Part shown: positions 44,367-54,241 of the stretch, in pieces
Layout: the number at the start of each line of letters is the position of its first letter
Position numbering within the stretch: position 1 is the stretch's first letter
Source of the DNA: Paraburkholderia hospita
GTDB lineage: Bacteria > Pseudomonadota > Gammaproteobacteria > Burkholderiales > Burkholderiaceae
Reading direction: 5' to 3'
Length of the DNA: 64,000 nucleotides
NCBI RefSeq assembly: GCF_002902965.1
Contig: NZ_CP026106.1
Span: 1,178,001-1,242,000, forward strand
Notes under the pieces: model-generated
What the model was told of the DNA's origin: nothing
Databases searched by the model: none
Seen by the model: only the letters and a program-made list of their open reading frames with translations
Position numbers and translations under genes: made by a program

Positions 44367-45668
44367 ATGAACGTATCAACGACTAAAGCCACGCTGTCGT
44401 TTTCCGATAGCGACGAAAAGATCGAACTGCCGGTTTATAAAGGATCGTTGGGTCCGGATGTGATCGACATTCGCAAGCTGTACGGACAAACGGGCAAATT
44501 CACCTACGATCCGGGCTTCATGTCGACGGCGGCGTGCAATTCGGCTATCACGTATATCGATGGCGACAAGGGCGAGCTGCTGTATCGCGGCTATCCGATC
44601 GATAACCTCGCGCAAAACGCGGACTTTCTCGAAACGTGCTATCTGCTGCTGAAAGGCGAACTGCCCACGTTGCAGCAGAAGACGGAGTTCGAAGATACCG
44701 TCACGAAGCACACGATGGTGCATGAGCAGATGCACTTTTTCTTCCGTGGCTTCCGTCGCGACGCACACCCGATGGCGATTCTCGTCGCCGCAGTCGGTGC
44801 ACTGTCGGCGTTCTATCACGACTCGCTCGATATCTCCGACCCGACGCACCGCGACGTGTCCGCGATCCGCATGATCGCCAAGCTGCCGACGCTCGTCGCG
44901 ATGGCGTACAAGTACTCGATCGGCCAGCCGTTCGTGTATCCGCGCAACGATCTGTCGTACAGCGCGAATTTCATGCACATGATGTTCTCGACCCCGGCCG
45001 AGGAGTACAAGGTCAACGAAGTGCTGGTGCGCGCGCTGGACCGCATTCTGATCCTGCATGCGGACCACGAGCAGAATGCGTCGACTTCGACGGTGCGTCT
45101 GGCGGGTTCGTCGGGTGCGAATCCGTTTGCGTGTATCGCGGCGGGGATCGCGTGTCTGTGGGGCCCGGCGCACGGCGGCGCGAACGAAGCGGCGCTGAAC
45201 ATGCTGGAAGAGATCGGTTCCGTCGACAACATTCCGAAGTTCATCGAGCAGGTGAAGGACAAGAACTCGGGTGTGAAGCTGATGGGTTTCGGTCACCGCG
45301 TGTACAAGAACTACGATCCGCGCGCGAAGCTGATGCGCGAGACTTGCCATGAAGTGCTGAACGAACTGGGTCTGCACGACGACCCGCTGTTCAAGCTCGC
45401 GATGGCGCTGGAAAAGATCGCGTTGGAAGATGAATACTTCGTTTCGCGCAAGCTGTATCCGAACGTCGACTTTTACTCGGGTATCGTGCAGCGTGCGCTG
45501 GGCATTCCGACCGCGATGTTCACCTGCATTTTCTCGCTCGCACGTACCGTGGGCTGGATCGCGCAATGGAATGAAATGATCGCCGATCCTGAGCAGAAGA
45601 TTGGGCGTCCGCGGCAATTGTTCGTTGGCGAGACGGCGCGGGACGCGAAGCCGATCGCGCAGCGGTGA
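44367..45668 (+). CDS. gltA: Citrate synthase
   Basis: A 433-residue type II (hexameric-family) citrate synthase, making citrate from oxaloacetate and acetyl-CoA. Catalytic segments are [31 protein letters not shown] and the region [13 protein letters not shown]. Length and N-terminus (KATLSFSD) match Burkholderia GltA. The ATG at 44367 follows AAAGGAATCACTG. It stands alone, with no succinate dehydrogenase genes beside it, and has its own strong terminator. Confidence 0.95.
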   Translation: MNVSTTKATLSFSDSDEKIELPVYKGSLGPDVIDIRKLYGQTGKFTYDPGFMSTAACNSAITYIDGDKGELLYRGYPIDNLAQNADFLETCYLLLKGELPTLQQKTEFEDTVTKHTMVHEQMHFFFRGFRRDAHPMAILVAAVGALSAFYHDSLDISDPTHRDVSAIRMIAKLPTLVAMAYKYSIGQPFVYPRNDLSYSANFMHMMFSTPAEEYKVNEVLVRALDRILILHADHEQNASTSTVRLAGSSGANPFACIAAGIACLWGPAHGGANEAALNMLEEIGSVDNIPKFIEQVKDKNSGVKLMGFGHRVYKNYDPRAKLMRETCHEVLNELGLHDDPLFKLAMALEKIALEDEYFVSRKLYPNVDFYSGIVQRALGIPTAMFTCIFSLARTVGWIAQWNEMIADPEQKIGRPRQLFVGETARDAKPIAQR

Positions 45669-45730
45669 GGGTTGTTCGTTATTAAGGCTCGCTTTTGAAT
45701 GCCGCTATCCGCGGTATCGGCTGAAAGCGC

Positions 45731-45770
45731 AGGCGCTGCTTCCGCATGAGGGAAGTGGCGCCTTTTTTTT
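45731..45770 (+). terminator. Strong intrinsic terminator of gltA
   Basis: Stem AGGCGC-TG-CTTCC pairs with GGAAG-TG-GCGCCT around a 7-nt loop, followed by eight T residues, about 60 bp past the citrate synthase stop. Confidence 0.9.
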
Positions 45771-45808
45771 CGTCTGCGACGGGGGGGCTGATTTGGGTTT
45801 GTGCTGGC

Positions 45809-45858
45809 ATGCGCGGCTTGCGTTTGCGCTGGAATGCGCGGCCTGCGTTTGCGCTGGC
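45809..45858. repeat. Two tandem 25-bp units
   Basis: The unit ATGCGCGGCYTGCGTTTGCG plus CTGGM occurs twice head to tail, with a degenerate third copy on either side. Related units (GATGCCAGCG, GAATGCCAGC) recur inverted near 47790-47835. Confidence 0.7.
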
Positions 45859-46441
45859 ATCCGCGCTTTGTCTTCGTGCTTCACGCGTTGCCCCTGTGAG
45901 GGGCGGCACCTACTTTTCTTTGCCGCCGCAAAGAAAAGTAGGCAAAAGAAAGCGGCTAACACCGCTAGATCTTCTTCCTGCCTGAGGGCCCCCAACTGGT
46001 CCCACGCTTCATACGGCAACCACGTGACTCATGTTTGTTGCCAACGCTTTGAATTGACGCCTCACCCGCTTCAGGCACCCACGTTGCAGCATGCCGTGCC
46101 AGATAGTCCACCGCCGCCCAGGTGGCAAACTGTGTGTAGGCCGTAGCGCCACACACGCCTCACTTCGGTCCCGATAGCGCACGCGTTCCACGTTGTAAGA
46201 GCACAAACGTGTACGCCGCGACAACCTACACACAGTTTGCCACCTGGGCGGCACTAACCGTTCGCTGCCGTGAGCCCATGTACGGGTATTCGAAGCGGGT
46301 GAGGCGCTCATTCAGCGCGTTGGCAACGCACGCAGACAAGGATGTTGCCGTGTGAGGCATAGGACCCTTTGGGGGCCCTCAGGCAGGAAGAAATGTTGGC
46401 GGTGTTAGCCGCTTTCTTTTGCCTACTTTTCTTTGCGGCGG

Positions 46442-47719
46442 TGTACAGACTGGAGACATAGCTGACAGGTGTACAGGGACATGACTGACACTTTCGGGTA
46501 ATCAAACGCCCGGATTCCAACCATGCCCTGGGATGCAAAAGACACCATGAATCTCCGCGAAGACTTCGTGCGCGATGCCGTCACGCAGGCGGTGCCGTTC
46601 AGCGAGTTGTGCCGCAAATACAAGATCACCCGTCAGACGGGCTACAAGTGGCTTGGACGCCATAAGAGCGAAGGCGTCGACGGACTGGCCGACCGCTCCC
46701 GCCGCCCGCATCACAGCCCCACACGCTCACCGGAGCACATCGAAGCGCTGGTGCTGGACCTGCGCTGCCAGCACGGCTGGGGCGGACGCAAGATCGCACA
46801 GCGCCTGCGCGATCTGGGCCAGACCGAGGTGCCCGCGCCTGCCACCATCACCGAGATCCTGCGGCGCCACGGGCTGATCGACGAACACGCGTCGCGACAG
46901 CGCCAGCACTGGCAACGCTTCGAGCATGAGCATCCGAACTCGTTGTGGCAGATGGACTTCAAGGGCGACTTCCCGACCCTGGAGAGCGGGCGCTGCGCGC
47001 CGCTGACGGTCATCGACGATCACTCGCGCTACAACATCGTGCTGAGCGCCTGCTCGCGCACCACCACGCAGGTCGTGCAGGAAGCGCTCGAGCAGGCGTT
47101 CCGCTGCTACGGGCTACCCTCGCGTATCAACACCGACAACGGCGCGCCGTGGGGTTCGCCCAGCGCGCCGGGACAGCTCACCGAGCTCGCCGTCTGGCTG
47201 ATCCGGCTGGGTATCCATGTGAGCTACAGCAGGCCGTATCACCCGCAGACCAATGGCAAGGACGAACGGTTTCACCGCTCGCTGAAGGCCGAAGTGCTGC
47301 AGCGGCACGCCTTCAACACGCACGAGCACGTGCAGCAGGCACTGGATCGCTGGCGGCAGGTGTACAACACCGAGCGTCCACACGAGGCACTCGGGATGGC
47401 CACGCCGATTACCCGCTACGCGTGCAGCCTGAGCAGGATGCCCGATCGCCTCCCGGAGCCCGAATACGAGTCCGGCGATGAAGTTTTACTGGTCAACTCA
47501 AGCGGCGTGGTGCGCTTCCGGGGCGAGAAACTGAAGCTCTCGATTGCGCTCAAGGGCTTGCATGTGGCAGCCCGCCCGAGCGAGGACGAAGACGGGGTGA
47601 TCGAGTTCTGGTTCGCCCATCAGCGTGTCGAAAAACTTGACCTGAAGGAGCCCAAACCCTGACCATCATGTGTCAGCGATGTCCCTGTACATGTGTCAAC
47701 GATGTCTCCAGTCTGTACA
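46442..47719 (+). mobile_element. IS481-family insertion sequence, complete
   Basis: A 1278-bp element. Left end TGTACAGACTGGAGACAT and right end (reversed) TGTACAGACTGGAGACAT; the terminal inverted repeats extend about 50 bp with few mismatches (46442-46491 and 47670-47719). It is flanked by a direct repeat CGGCGG at 46436-46441 and 47720-47725, a 6-bp target duplication. Removing the element and one copy restores the arm of the surrounding palindrome. One transposase gene fills it. Confidence 0.92.
46523..47662 (+). CDS. IS481-family transposase
   Basis: A 379-residue DDE transposase. An N-terminal helix-turn-helix (FSELCRKYKITRQTGYKWLG) is followed by the rve integrase core with D145 (WQMDFKGDF), D205 (INTDNGAPW) and E248 (PQTNGKDERFH). 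The reading frame is intact from MPWDAK to the right inverted repeat, so it is probably active or recently so. Confidence 0.93.
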   Translation: MPWDAKDTMNLREDFVRDAVTQAVPFSELCRKYKITRQTGYKWLGRHKSEGVDGLADRSRRPHHSPTRSPEHIEALVLDLRCQHGWGGRKIAQRLRDLGQTEVPAPATITEILRRHGLIDEHASRQRQHWQRFEHEHPNSLWQMDFKGDFPTLESGRCAPLTVIDDHSRYNIVLSACSRTTTQVVQEALEQAFRCYGLPSRINTDNGAPWGSPSAPGQLTELAVWLIRLGIHVSYSRPYHPQTNGKDERFHRSLKAEVLQRHAFNTHEHVQQALDRWRQVYNTERPHEALGMATPITRYACSLSRMPDRLPEPEYESGDEVLLVNSSGVVRFRGEKLKLSIALKGLHVAARPSEDEDGVIEFWFAHQRVEKLDLKEPKP

Positions 47720-47725
47720 CGGCGG

Positions 47726-48111
47726 CAAAGAAAAGTAGGTGCCGCCCCGCACAGGGGCGACGCGTGAAGCACGAAGGCAAAACGCGGATGCCAGCGAAAG
47801 CGCAAACACAAACACCGTCACGCGAATGCCAGCAAAACGACAAACGCGTTGCAGTTCCACAGGATGGCGAAGCAATTCGTTCAATGTCCGAGCCGCCTTT
47901 GGCGGTACTCCAGTGCAGCACGCACTGGCAAAGCGGAAGCATTCAGAAAGCCGACAGCACGACCCGTGCCATGCAACCGCATTGTGACATTTCGAAGAAA
48001 AAAATCACAAAGAATCGTGGCACCTGCGGCACTATCCGCTGTCGTAACGGCACGAACCTTCTACAATCACCGAAACGAAGCCACCAGCACCACTAGCACA
48101 GGAGCAAGCTG
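47726..48111. other. Repeat tail and upstream region of the debranching-type gene
   Basis: The first 75-110 bp complete the palindrome arm. The remainder up to 48111 has no supportable gene; AGGAGCAAGCTG before 48112 is the ribosome site of the next gene. Confidence 0.4.
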
Positions 48112-50391
48112 ATGCAGGATCCAGAAGCACTCGGCGGGTTGTCCCATCAGGGCGGCGTGGACTATCGCGGCGAGGAGAACGACGGCGCGTTCATCGCGCC
48201 TGAAAACCTGAATGTCGCGAGCGCGACCCAGCACGTGCTGAAGTCCGGCGGCACGTTTATCGTCAACGATCCCCTCGGCGACGTCACGGGCCACGACGAC
48301 GGCCTGTTCGTCAACGACACCCGCGTGCTGTCGCAGCTGCGTCTGACCTTTGGCGGACGCGCGCCGTCGCTGCTGTCGGGCAGCGTCAGCAGCGACAACA
48401 CGTCATTCACCGCGCATCTGACCAACCGTCCGCTGCCGCCGCTCGGCGGCAACAGCACGCCGGAGGGCGTGATTCACGTCGAGCGTGTGCGCGTGCTGTC
48501 GGGCACGGTGATGAACGAAGCGATCGAACTCACCAATTACGGCACGACGGACGCCGTCGTGCCGCTGTCCATTTCGTTTGCCAGCGACTTCCGCGACATG
48601 TTCGAAGTGCGCGGCCTGAAGCGCGCAAAGCAGGGCAAGGTCGAAACGCCGCGCGTGCACAAGAACGAAGTGCTGCTCGGCTACATCGGCCTCGACGACG
48701 TGGCGCGCCACGTGCGCGTCGCATTCTCGCCGATGCCCGACAAGCTGCTTGCCGACCGCGCCGATTATTCGGTGAACCTGCCGGCGCAGGCTTGCGTGTC
48801 GATTTATCTGTCAGTGGCCGTGCAGGTCGCGGCGCACAAGGGCGAACCAGACGTCCACGTGGCGCAATCGACGCATACCGTCACGGAGCTGCACGTCTCG
48901 CAGGTCGACGCGGCGCGGCCGCGCGTGGGCCGCACGGCCGTGCGCGCGGCGCTCGTCGATGCCCACCTGGTGATGCGCGAGCGGCGCCGCGCGTCGGCGC
49001 GCGTGCGTTCGAGCAACCCGCTGTTCAATGCGTGGATCGACCGCTCGCAGGCGGACCTGAATCTGCTGACGACGGATCTCGCCAGCGGGCCGTATCCGTA
49101 TGCAGGCATTCCGTGGTTCTCGACGCCGTTCGGGCGCGACGCGGTCATCACGTCGCTGCAGATGTTGTGGCTCCAACCCGGCCTTGCGCGCGGCGTGCTG
49201 CGCTTTCTCGCCGAGCATCAGGCGACGGAAGATTCCGCGTTCCGCGATGCCGCCGTCGGCAAGATCATGCACGAAATGCGCCGCAGCGAAATGGCGGCGA
49301 CGGGCGAGGTGCCGTTCGCGCTGTATTACGGCGGTGTCGATACGACGCCGCTCTTCATCGTGCTCGCGGGCGCGTACGTGGCGCGCACGGGTGACACGCA
49401 ACTAGTCGATGAGCTGTGGCCTGCGCTCGAACGCGCGGCGAAGTGGGTGTCGGGCGTGTGCGACCGCAATATCTACGGGCTGCTCGATTATCAGCGCGCA
49501 TCCGACGGCGGTCTTGCGAACCAGGGCTGGAAGGACAGTCACGACTCCGTCTTCCACGCGGACGGACGCTTCCCCGAAGGGCCGATCGCGCTCGTCGAGG
49601 TGCAGGCCTACGCGAGCGCCGCCTTCGACACGATGGCGCAGTTCTCGATGCTGCGCGGCCAGTCCGACGACGCGGTGCGCTACACGCAGCGCGCCACGGC
49701 GATTCGCGCGTGCGTCGAAGACAAGTACTGGATGGACGATTCGAACTTTTACGGCATCGCGCTCGACGGCAAAGGCGACCTGTGCCGCGTGATGGCATCG
49801 AACGCGGGCCATCTGCTCGCGTTTGGGCTGCCTTCGCGCGAACGCGGCGTCGCCGTCGCACGCGCGCTCGAATCGACGCTCTTCCACACGGGCTGGGGCG
49901 TGCGCACGCTGGCGGCGGGCCAGCCGCGCTTCAATCCGATGGCGTATCACAACGGCTCGGTCTGGCCGCATGACAACGCGCTCTGTGCGCGCGGTCTCGC
50001 GCGCTACGGCGCGAAGGCGGCCGCCGTGCGTCTGCTGCAGGCGCTCTTCCAGGCGGCCGTCAACTTCGACATGCGTCTGCCCGAGCTGTTCTGCGGCTTC
50101 CCGCGCCGTCGCGGCGAACCGCCCACTGCGTACCCCGTCGCGTGTCTGCCGCAGGCATGGGCGGCCGGCTCGCCGTTCATGATGCTCGAAGCGTGTCTGG
50201 GCATGACGATCGACGCGCAAAAGCGCGAAGTGCTGATCGAGCAGCCGATGTTGCCCGAAGGCATCGACTGGATCGAGATCGGCGATCTGCGCGTCGGCGA
50301 CGCGTCGGTGTCGATCACGTTCCGGCGCGTGGCGGGCAAGGTCGTGGCGTCGGCGGAGCAGGGCGATGTGCGGGTGATCGCGCTGCTGTAA
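48112..50391 (+). CDS. Amylo-alpha-1,6-glucosidase/glycogen-debranching-type protein
   Basis: A 759-residue protein. The N-terminal glycogen-debranching beta-sandwich domain (about 30-280: TFIVNDPLGDVTGHDDGLFV, DTRVLSQLRL) is followed by an (alpha/alpha)6 catalytic barrel (about 300-740) with YPYAGIPWFSTPFGRDAVIT, RASDGGLANQGWKDSHDS and NGSVWPHDNALCARGL. These match the MGH1/GH63-like amylo-alpha-1,6-glucosidases of proteobacteria. It probably trims branched alpha-glucans or glucosides in the cytosol. No glycogen genes are adjacent. The ATG follows AGGAGCAAGCTG. Confidence 0.88.
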   Translation: MQDPEALGGLSHQGGVDYRGEENDGAFIAPENLNVASATQHVLKSGGTFIVNDPLGDVTGHDDGLFVNDTRVLSQLRLTFGGRAPSLLSGSVSSDNTSFTAHLTNRPLPPLGGNSTPEGVIHVERVRVLSGTVMNEAIELTNYGTTDAVVPLSISFASDFRDMFEVRGLKRAKQGKVETPRVHKNEVLLGYIGLDDVARHVRVAFSPMPDKLLADRADYSVNLPAQACVSIYLSVAVQVAAHKGEPDVHVAQSTHTVTELHVSQVDAARPRVGRTAVRAALVDAHLVMRERRRASARVRSSNPLFNAWIDRSQADLNLLTTDLASGPYPYAGIPWFSTPFGRDAVITSLQMLWLQPGLARGVLRFLAEHQATEDSAFRDAAVGKIMHEMRRSEMAATGEVPFALYYGGVDTTPLFIVLAGAYVARTGDTQLVDELWPALERAAKWVSGVCDRNIYGLLDYQRASDGGLANQGWKDSHDSVFHADGRFPEGPIALVEVQAYASAAFDTMAQFSMLRGQSDDAVRYTQRATAIRACVEDKYWMDDSNFYGIALDGKGDLCRVMASNAGHLLAFGLPSRERGVAVARALESTLFHTGWGVRTLAAGQPRFNPMAYHNGSVWPHDNALCARGLARYGAKAAAVRLLQALFQAAVNFDMRLPELFCGFPRRRGEPPTAYPVACLPQAWAAGSPFMMLEACLGMTIDAQKREVLIEQPMLPEGIDWIEIGDLRVGDASVSITFRRVAGKVVASAEQGDVRVIALL

Positions 50392-50434
50392 GTCGACGGC
50401 TGCAATCGGCCCTGGGCCTTCGACGGAGCGCGAT

Positions 50435-51178
50435 ATGCCGCAACAGAACGTCTATGTCGTGTTCAAAGGCGCGCTGAAGCTCGGCGTGCCTTTTCTCGAC
50501 GGCTACAAGGGCGATCCACATTATGTGATCGTCGTCGATGATCCGGCGGGCGGCGAATTCAGGATCGTCACGAATGTGAAATCGGACAGTTCGCTCACGG
50601 GGCCCGCCGGCTATCACGTGCTGTATTCGTGGAGCCAGTACTTCGATCACCCGATGGTGGCCGATCTCGCGAAGCTGCCACCTGGCCTGACGCAGACCGG
50701 GTTTCCGAAGCTCGACTACGTGCATGATCCGCGTCTCGTCGATCTGTCGACCATGCGACCCATCACGCTCGATACGGCGAATGCGCACAACGACATCAAC
50801 GCGCTCGTCAACGACATGCTGCAACTGGATATGTCGGCGGCGCCCGTCGACTATCTGTATCCGGGCAAGAGCGGTAACGACATGCGGCGCGGCTGGAAGC
50901 CCACGAAGAACGTCACCGTGTACGGCTTCGGCTTCCTGTTCGAGCCGGAGCACGACGGCTTGCACGAAACGCATATGAATCAGGGCAATCCGAAGCCGCA
51001 GCCGGGCAGCCGTGTTAGGGATCATTCGTCGGAGAACGGCACGTTCCAGGACGGCGCGGTGATGGTGGAGGTGGACGGGCGCTTTCAGGCGCTGTTCGTC
51101 GCGTTTCAGACCCAGCTCGTGCCGACCGACAACCGGGGCTGGCCGATTCCCGGCACGTCGCATCCGATTCTGGGCTAG
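50435..51178 (+). CDS. DUF2278 family protein
   Basis: A 247-residue protein resembling DUF2278. It opens with NVYVVFKGALKLGVPFLDGY and GDPHYVIVV, and has the family-typical ETHMNQGN motif near residue 190 followed by NGTFQDGAVMV. Function unknown. It has no signal peptide. It lies 43 bp behind the debranching gene on the same strand and may be co-transcribed. Confidence 0.8.
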   Translation: MPQQNVYVVFKGALKLGVPFLDGYKGDPHYVIVVDDPAGGEFRIVTNVKSDSSLTGPAGYHVLYSWSQYFDHPMVADLAKLPPGLTQTGFPKLDYVHDPRLVDLSTMRPITLDTANAHNDINALVNDMLQLDMSAAPVDYLYPGKSGNDMRRGWKPTKNVTVYGFGFLFEPEHDGLHETHMNQGNPKPQPGSRVRDHSSENGTFQDGAVMVEVDGRFQALFVAFQTQLVPTDNRGWPIPGTSHPILG

Positions 51179-51188
51179 TGTCCGGGTT

Positions 51189-51590
51189 TCAGTCGGCCGC
51201 CATCAATTCCAGAAGATTGCCGTCCGGGTCCTTGAAGAAGATCGAGTGACCCGGCTTCCCGTCTGCCGTCTTTCGAGGCGTCGGACCTTCGAGAACGGCA
51301 ATGTTCTTCGATTTCAAAAGATCGAGTGCTTCGCCGATCGTGCCGCCCCATCGAAAGCAGATATCCGCGGCGCCGGGCGTCGGGTGTTCGGCGACGAGCT
51401 TCACGTTATTGCCACGCTGATGAATGCTCAGCACGGCGCCGCCTGACGCGACCTGTCGCACGAGCACGTTTGCGTCCACAGTATGTTCGGCGACAACCTC
51501 GGCGCCGAACAGGTCGCGATAGAACGCGAAGGTGGACATCAGATCGTCTACGGTGATGGCGACATGATCGATCCCGGTAATGCCTGTCAT
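51189..51590 (-). CDS. VOC family protein (glyoxalase/bleomycin-resistance fold)
   Basis: A 133-residue VOC protein starting ITGIDHVAITVDDLMSTFAF and ending FFKDPDGNLLELMAAD, with H/E metal-site candidates (the N-terminal histidine and the glutamate in NLLEL). The ATG follows AGGAGACAACC. It is convergent with the DUF2278 gene and divergent from the AMP-ligase. No specific substrate. Confidence 0.87.
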   Translation of the reverse strand: MTGITGIDHVAITVDDLMSTFAFYRDLFGAEVVAEHTVDANVLVRQVASGGAVLSIHQRGNNVKLVAEHPTPGAADICFRWGGTIGEALDLLKSKNIAVLEGPTPRKTADGKPGHSIFFKDPDGNLLELMAAD

Positions 51591-51755
51591 GGTTGTCTCC
51601 TGTGAACCACGCGAATGCTAGACGTAGCGTGTGAGCAGAAAATTATCCGCCGCGTCGCATCCGTCTTTCCCGGTTCGCTAATTCCTGTCTCACTCTGCAA
51701 AGGCAACATGTTCTCAACAGAGCCCGGATCCGGGACGTCATCTCAGGAGAACGAC

Positions 51756-53339
51756 ATGGAAGCCAATGCAGAAACGATCTATCGCCCGTATGTCGATGCA
51801 TTACTGAGCGAACTGAAAACGCGCGCCTATGAACCCGTCATCCGCTATCAGGGAAAAGACGTCACGAGAGGCGAGTTGCGCAGCGCGATTTACCGCTATG
51901 CGCGGGCACTCGGCGCACTCGGCATAGGCCGGGGCGCGGTGGTCGCGCTCCATGCGCCGAATCGCCCCGATGCGCTCGCTGTTCGTTATGCGGCGAACCT
52001 GCTCGGCGCGGCCACCATGTTCCTGCCTGCGCTGGCGAGTGCCGAAAGCCGCGCGATCCTGCTCGCGCGAATCAGGCCGACGCTTCTCGTTGTGTTTCCG
52101 GAGACCGCCCATCTGGTTCGCGATGCAGTCGATCAGCGTATCGTTTCCGTCGGCTACGAGAGCCCATGGGTGCATCTCGACAGGTTCGCCAGCGTGCAGT
52201 CGGACCAACCGCTCGAAAGCCGGGCCATGCCGCACGAGCTCGCGGTGATCGTTTCCTCAGGCGGCACGACGGGCGTGCCGAAAGCGAGTCGCCGCTCGTT
52301 TGCCGCGTATTCCGCGATGGTGGTGTCGGCGCGCGACGGGAAGCGGCGTCAACTCATCAATGGTCCGCTCGCGTACCTGTCGCAAGTGCTGGTCGATACG
52401 ACCTTGATCTGCGGCGGGAGTGTCGTGCTCGAACGGGAGTACAGTGCGCCGGCAACGCTCGCGATGATCGAGTCTGAACGCATCACGGATGTTTTTCTCG
52501 TCGAGCCTCAACTCTTCGAGATGATGGATCATCCGGACGTCAGCCGTCGCGATCTGTCGTCGCTGCGCTGTATTGCGCATGTCGGCGGCTCCGCGCCCGC
52601 GGCCCTGCGGCAACGCGCGGCCAGGCGTCTCGGCCCGGTGCTCGCGCATATGTATGGCGCAAGCGAAGCGGGACTCGTCAGCGTACTGCCGCCACCCGAC
52701 TATGCGACAAACCCAGCGCGTCTGGACAGCGCCGGGCGCATCCGGCCTGGTGTCGAGGTGCGTTTGCGCTGCGTGGACGGTACGCTCGCGGCCAACGGGC
52801 ACCCCGGCAGCATCGAGGTCCGGTCCGCTGCCGTGGCGCACGGATACCGGAATCAGGCCTCCGAAAGCGTGCAGAAGTTCAAGGACGGCTGGTGCCTGAC
52901 GGGCGATATCGGCTTGATCGACGATGGCGGTTATCTTCATGTGATTGGCCGTTCATCCGACGTCGCGGAAATTGATCAGCGCACCATCGGTCCCGTGCAT
53001 ATCGAAGATATTCTGTGTCGGCTGCCCGATGTGCGTTATGCCGTGGCATTCGCGGCGAATACCCAGGATGGCGAGCATGCATGGAATGCAGTCGTCGAGC
53101 CTTGGGCCGGACAGCGAGTGGATGTCGCGCGATGCACGCGTACCCTGAACGCGGCGTTCGGCGATCTGGTGGCAAACGCGGTCAGGTTGTCGGAGGCTGG
53201 CGCGATACCGCTCACTGAGCAGGGCAAGGTGGACAGAGTCGCGATCGAGAGGGTGCTGTTCGTTCAGCCGCGTGCCACCATTGAAAGGCCGCCGCTCCGT
53301 GCGCATCGGCCGATGAGCGAGCGCCTTGGCGCCCGTTGA
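51756..53339 (+). CDS. AMP-dependent acyl-CoA synthetase/ligase-like protein
   Basis: A 527-residue ANL-family adenylating enzyme. It has the P-loop SSGGTTGVPKAS, YGASEAG, LTGDIG and a C-terminal lysine candidate in LTEQGKVDR. It activates a carboxylic acid as an adenylate. No carrier protein or thioesterase gene is adjacent, and a PapA-like acyltransferase is encoded 5 kb downstream, so the two could build an ester or lipid together; this is inference. The ATG at 51756 follows AGGAGAACGAC, whereas the longer frame has no such site. Confidence 0.85.
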   Translation: MEANAETIYRPYVDALLSELKTRAYEPVIRYQGKDVTRGELRSAIYRYARALGALGIGRGAVVALHAPNRPDALAVRYAANLLGAATMFLPALASAESRAILLARIRPTLLVVFPETAHLVRDAVDQRIVSVGYESPWVHLDRFASVQSDQPLESRAMPHELAVIVSSGGTTGVPKASRRSFAAYSAMVVSARDGKRRQLINGPLAYLSQVLVDTTLICGGSVVLEREYSAPATLAMIESERITDVFLVEPQLFEMMDHPDVSRRDLSSLRCIAHVGGSAPAALRQRAARRLGPVLAHMYGASEAGLVSVLPPPDYATNPARLDSAGRIRPGVEVRLRCVDGTLAANGHPGSIEVRSAAVAHGYRNQASESVQKFKDGWCLTGDIGLIDDGGYLHVIGRSSDVAEIDQRTIGPVHIEDILCRLPDVRYAVAFAANTQDGEHAWNAVVEPWAGQRVDVARCTRTLNAAFGDLVANAVRLSEAGAIPLTEQGKVDRVAIERVLFVQPRATIERPPLRAHRPMSERLGAR

Positions 53340-53369
53340 TGCAATCAGGGCATGCCATCAGCTGAGAAG

Positions 53370-53522
53370 ATGAACATGCCCACTGGTGCACGCGGGAAGC
53401 CGCGCAATAGCAAAGCAAAAGTTGCGCGTGCACGAGAGCTCATACCGCTGGCGCTATGCGTCTTCGCGATCGTGGTGTTTGGCATGGCCGAATCGGGACT
53501 GGCTGTGGCCATGCTTCGCTGA
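53370..53522 (+). CDS. Small membrane protein
   Basis: A 50-residue frame directly behind the ligase: a basic N-terminal half (ARGKPRNSKAKVARARE) and one hydrophobic helix LIPLALCVFAIVVFGMAESG. The composition is that of a single-span inner-membrane protein with its basic end in the cytosol. The ribosome site is weak (GCTGAGAAG). It is convergent with, and abuts, the GntR gene. Confidence 0.4.
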   Translation: MNMPTGARGKPRNSKAKVARARELIPLALCVFAIVVFGMAESGLAVAMLR

Positions 53523-53524
53523 GG

Positions 53525-54187
53525 TCAGGCTAAACGTTCGAGCGCAGCCTTGAAAAGCGGCTTCCACGTGAGAATGTGCAGGCTGATCAGATCGCCGATC
53601 TGCTGCACGTCTCCTTTCGCGGCGAGTTCGATCATCTGGTAATGCTCTTGCACTGCCACTTTCTGCTGTTTGAGACCTTCGGCGGAGTCGATGCCGTAGA
53701 GCCGCATATCGTCGCGTAACTGCAGCACCATCTTCGTCAGCAACGGGTTGCCGACTTGTCCGACCATTGCCGCGTGGAAGGCGCGATCGATCGCGACGTA
53801 GGCCGGGACGTCGCCCGCTTCGACTGCGTGCGCGACGTCGTCCGCGAGTTTGACGAGTGGATTGCGATCCTTCAGACCTTGACGCGCGAGTGTCTCGAGC
53901 GCGAAGCGTTCGAGCAGTTCGCGCATCGTGAAGAGATTCTCGAGCGCTTCCAGAGACAGCCGCTCGACACGGAACCCGCGGTTGCGCATGGCCACGAGCA
54001 GGCCGCTGCGCGCCAGTTCGAGCAACGCCTCGCGCACGGGCGTGGTGGACACGCCCAGTTCAGTCGCGAGACCCGGCACCGAATACACGCTGCCTGGAGG
54101 CGTGCGCCCCGAGACGATTTCCGAGCGCACACGTTCGACAACCTGTTCTCGCAGATTGCCTGCACCATCGCCTTGCAGCAACTCCAT
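53525..54187 (-). CDS. GntR family regulator, FCD type
   Basis: A 220-residue FadR-subfamily regulator. The winged helix reads LREQVVERVRSEIVSGRTPP and LATELGVSTTPVREALLELA; the all-helical FCD ligand domain shows metal-site histidines in DRAFHAAMV and LISLHILTW. Such regulators respond to organic acids. An inverted repeat at 54223-54241 just upstream is a likely autoregulatory site. Confidence 0.88.
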   Translation of the reverse strand: MELLQGDGAGNLREQVVERVRSEIVSGRTPPGSVYSVPGLATELGVSTTPVREALLELARSGLLVAMRNRGFRVERLSLEALENLFTMRELLERFALETLARQGLKDRNPLVKLADDVAHAVEAGDVPAYVAIDRAFHAAMVGQVGNPLLTKMVLQLRDDMRLYGIDSAEGLKQQKVAVQEHYQMIELAAKGDVQQIGDLISLHILTWKPLFKAALERLA

Positions 54188-54222
54188 CTCACGCCTCGGT
54201 TCGATCGGTTGGTCCGGTCATT

Positions 54223-54241
54223 GTAGCGTGTAACGCGCTAC
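54223..54241. promoter_or_regulatory. Candidate GntR operator
   Basis: GTAGCG and CGCTAC arms with a 7-bp spacer, 36 bp upstream of the gntR ATG. Size and symmetry suit a FadR-type dimer. The gap 54188-54792 contains no supportable gene. Confidence 0.45.

Larger units (their letters stand above)
45866..47800. repeat. Long imperfect palindrome, split by an IS
   Basis: The left arm (about 45866-46140) reads outward-in through a CTTCACGCGTTGCCCCTGTG block, CCTACTTTTCTTTGCCGCCG, the AAAGCGGCTAACACCGC block, CTGCCTGAGGGCCCCC, GCCTCACCCGCTTC and CCGCCCAGGTGGCAAACTGT. The right arm (46226-46441, continuing at 47720-47800) carries the reverse complements in mirrored order. The centre (46141-46225) is unique. 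Both arms contain spurious frames with no coding signs. The block looks like a chromosomal repeat family rather than a gene. Confidence 0.75.

Noticed and set aside
44376..45617. 413-codon minus-strand frame
   Set aside because: Antisense of citrate synthase.
45705..46538. Several 60-180 codon frames in the repeat region
   Set aside because: They fall inside the palindrome arms, have no ribosome sites and repeat the same peptide in mirror positions, so they are repeat artefacts.
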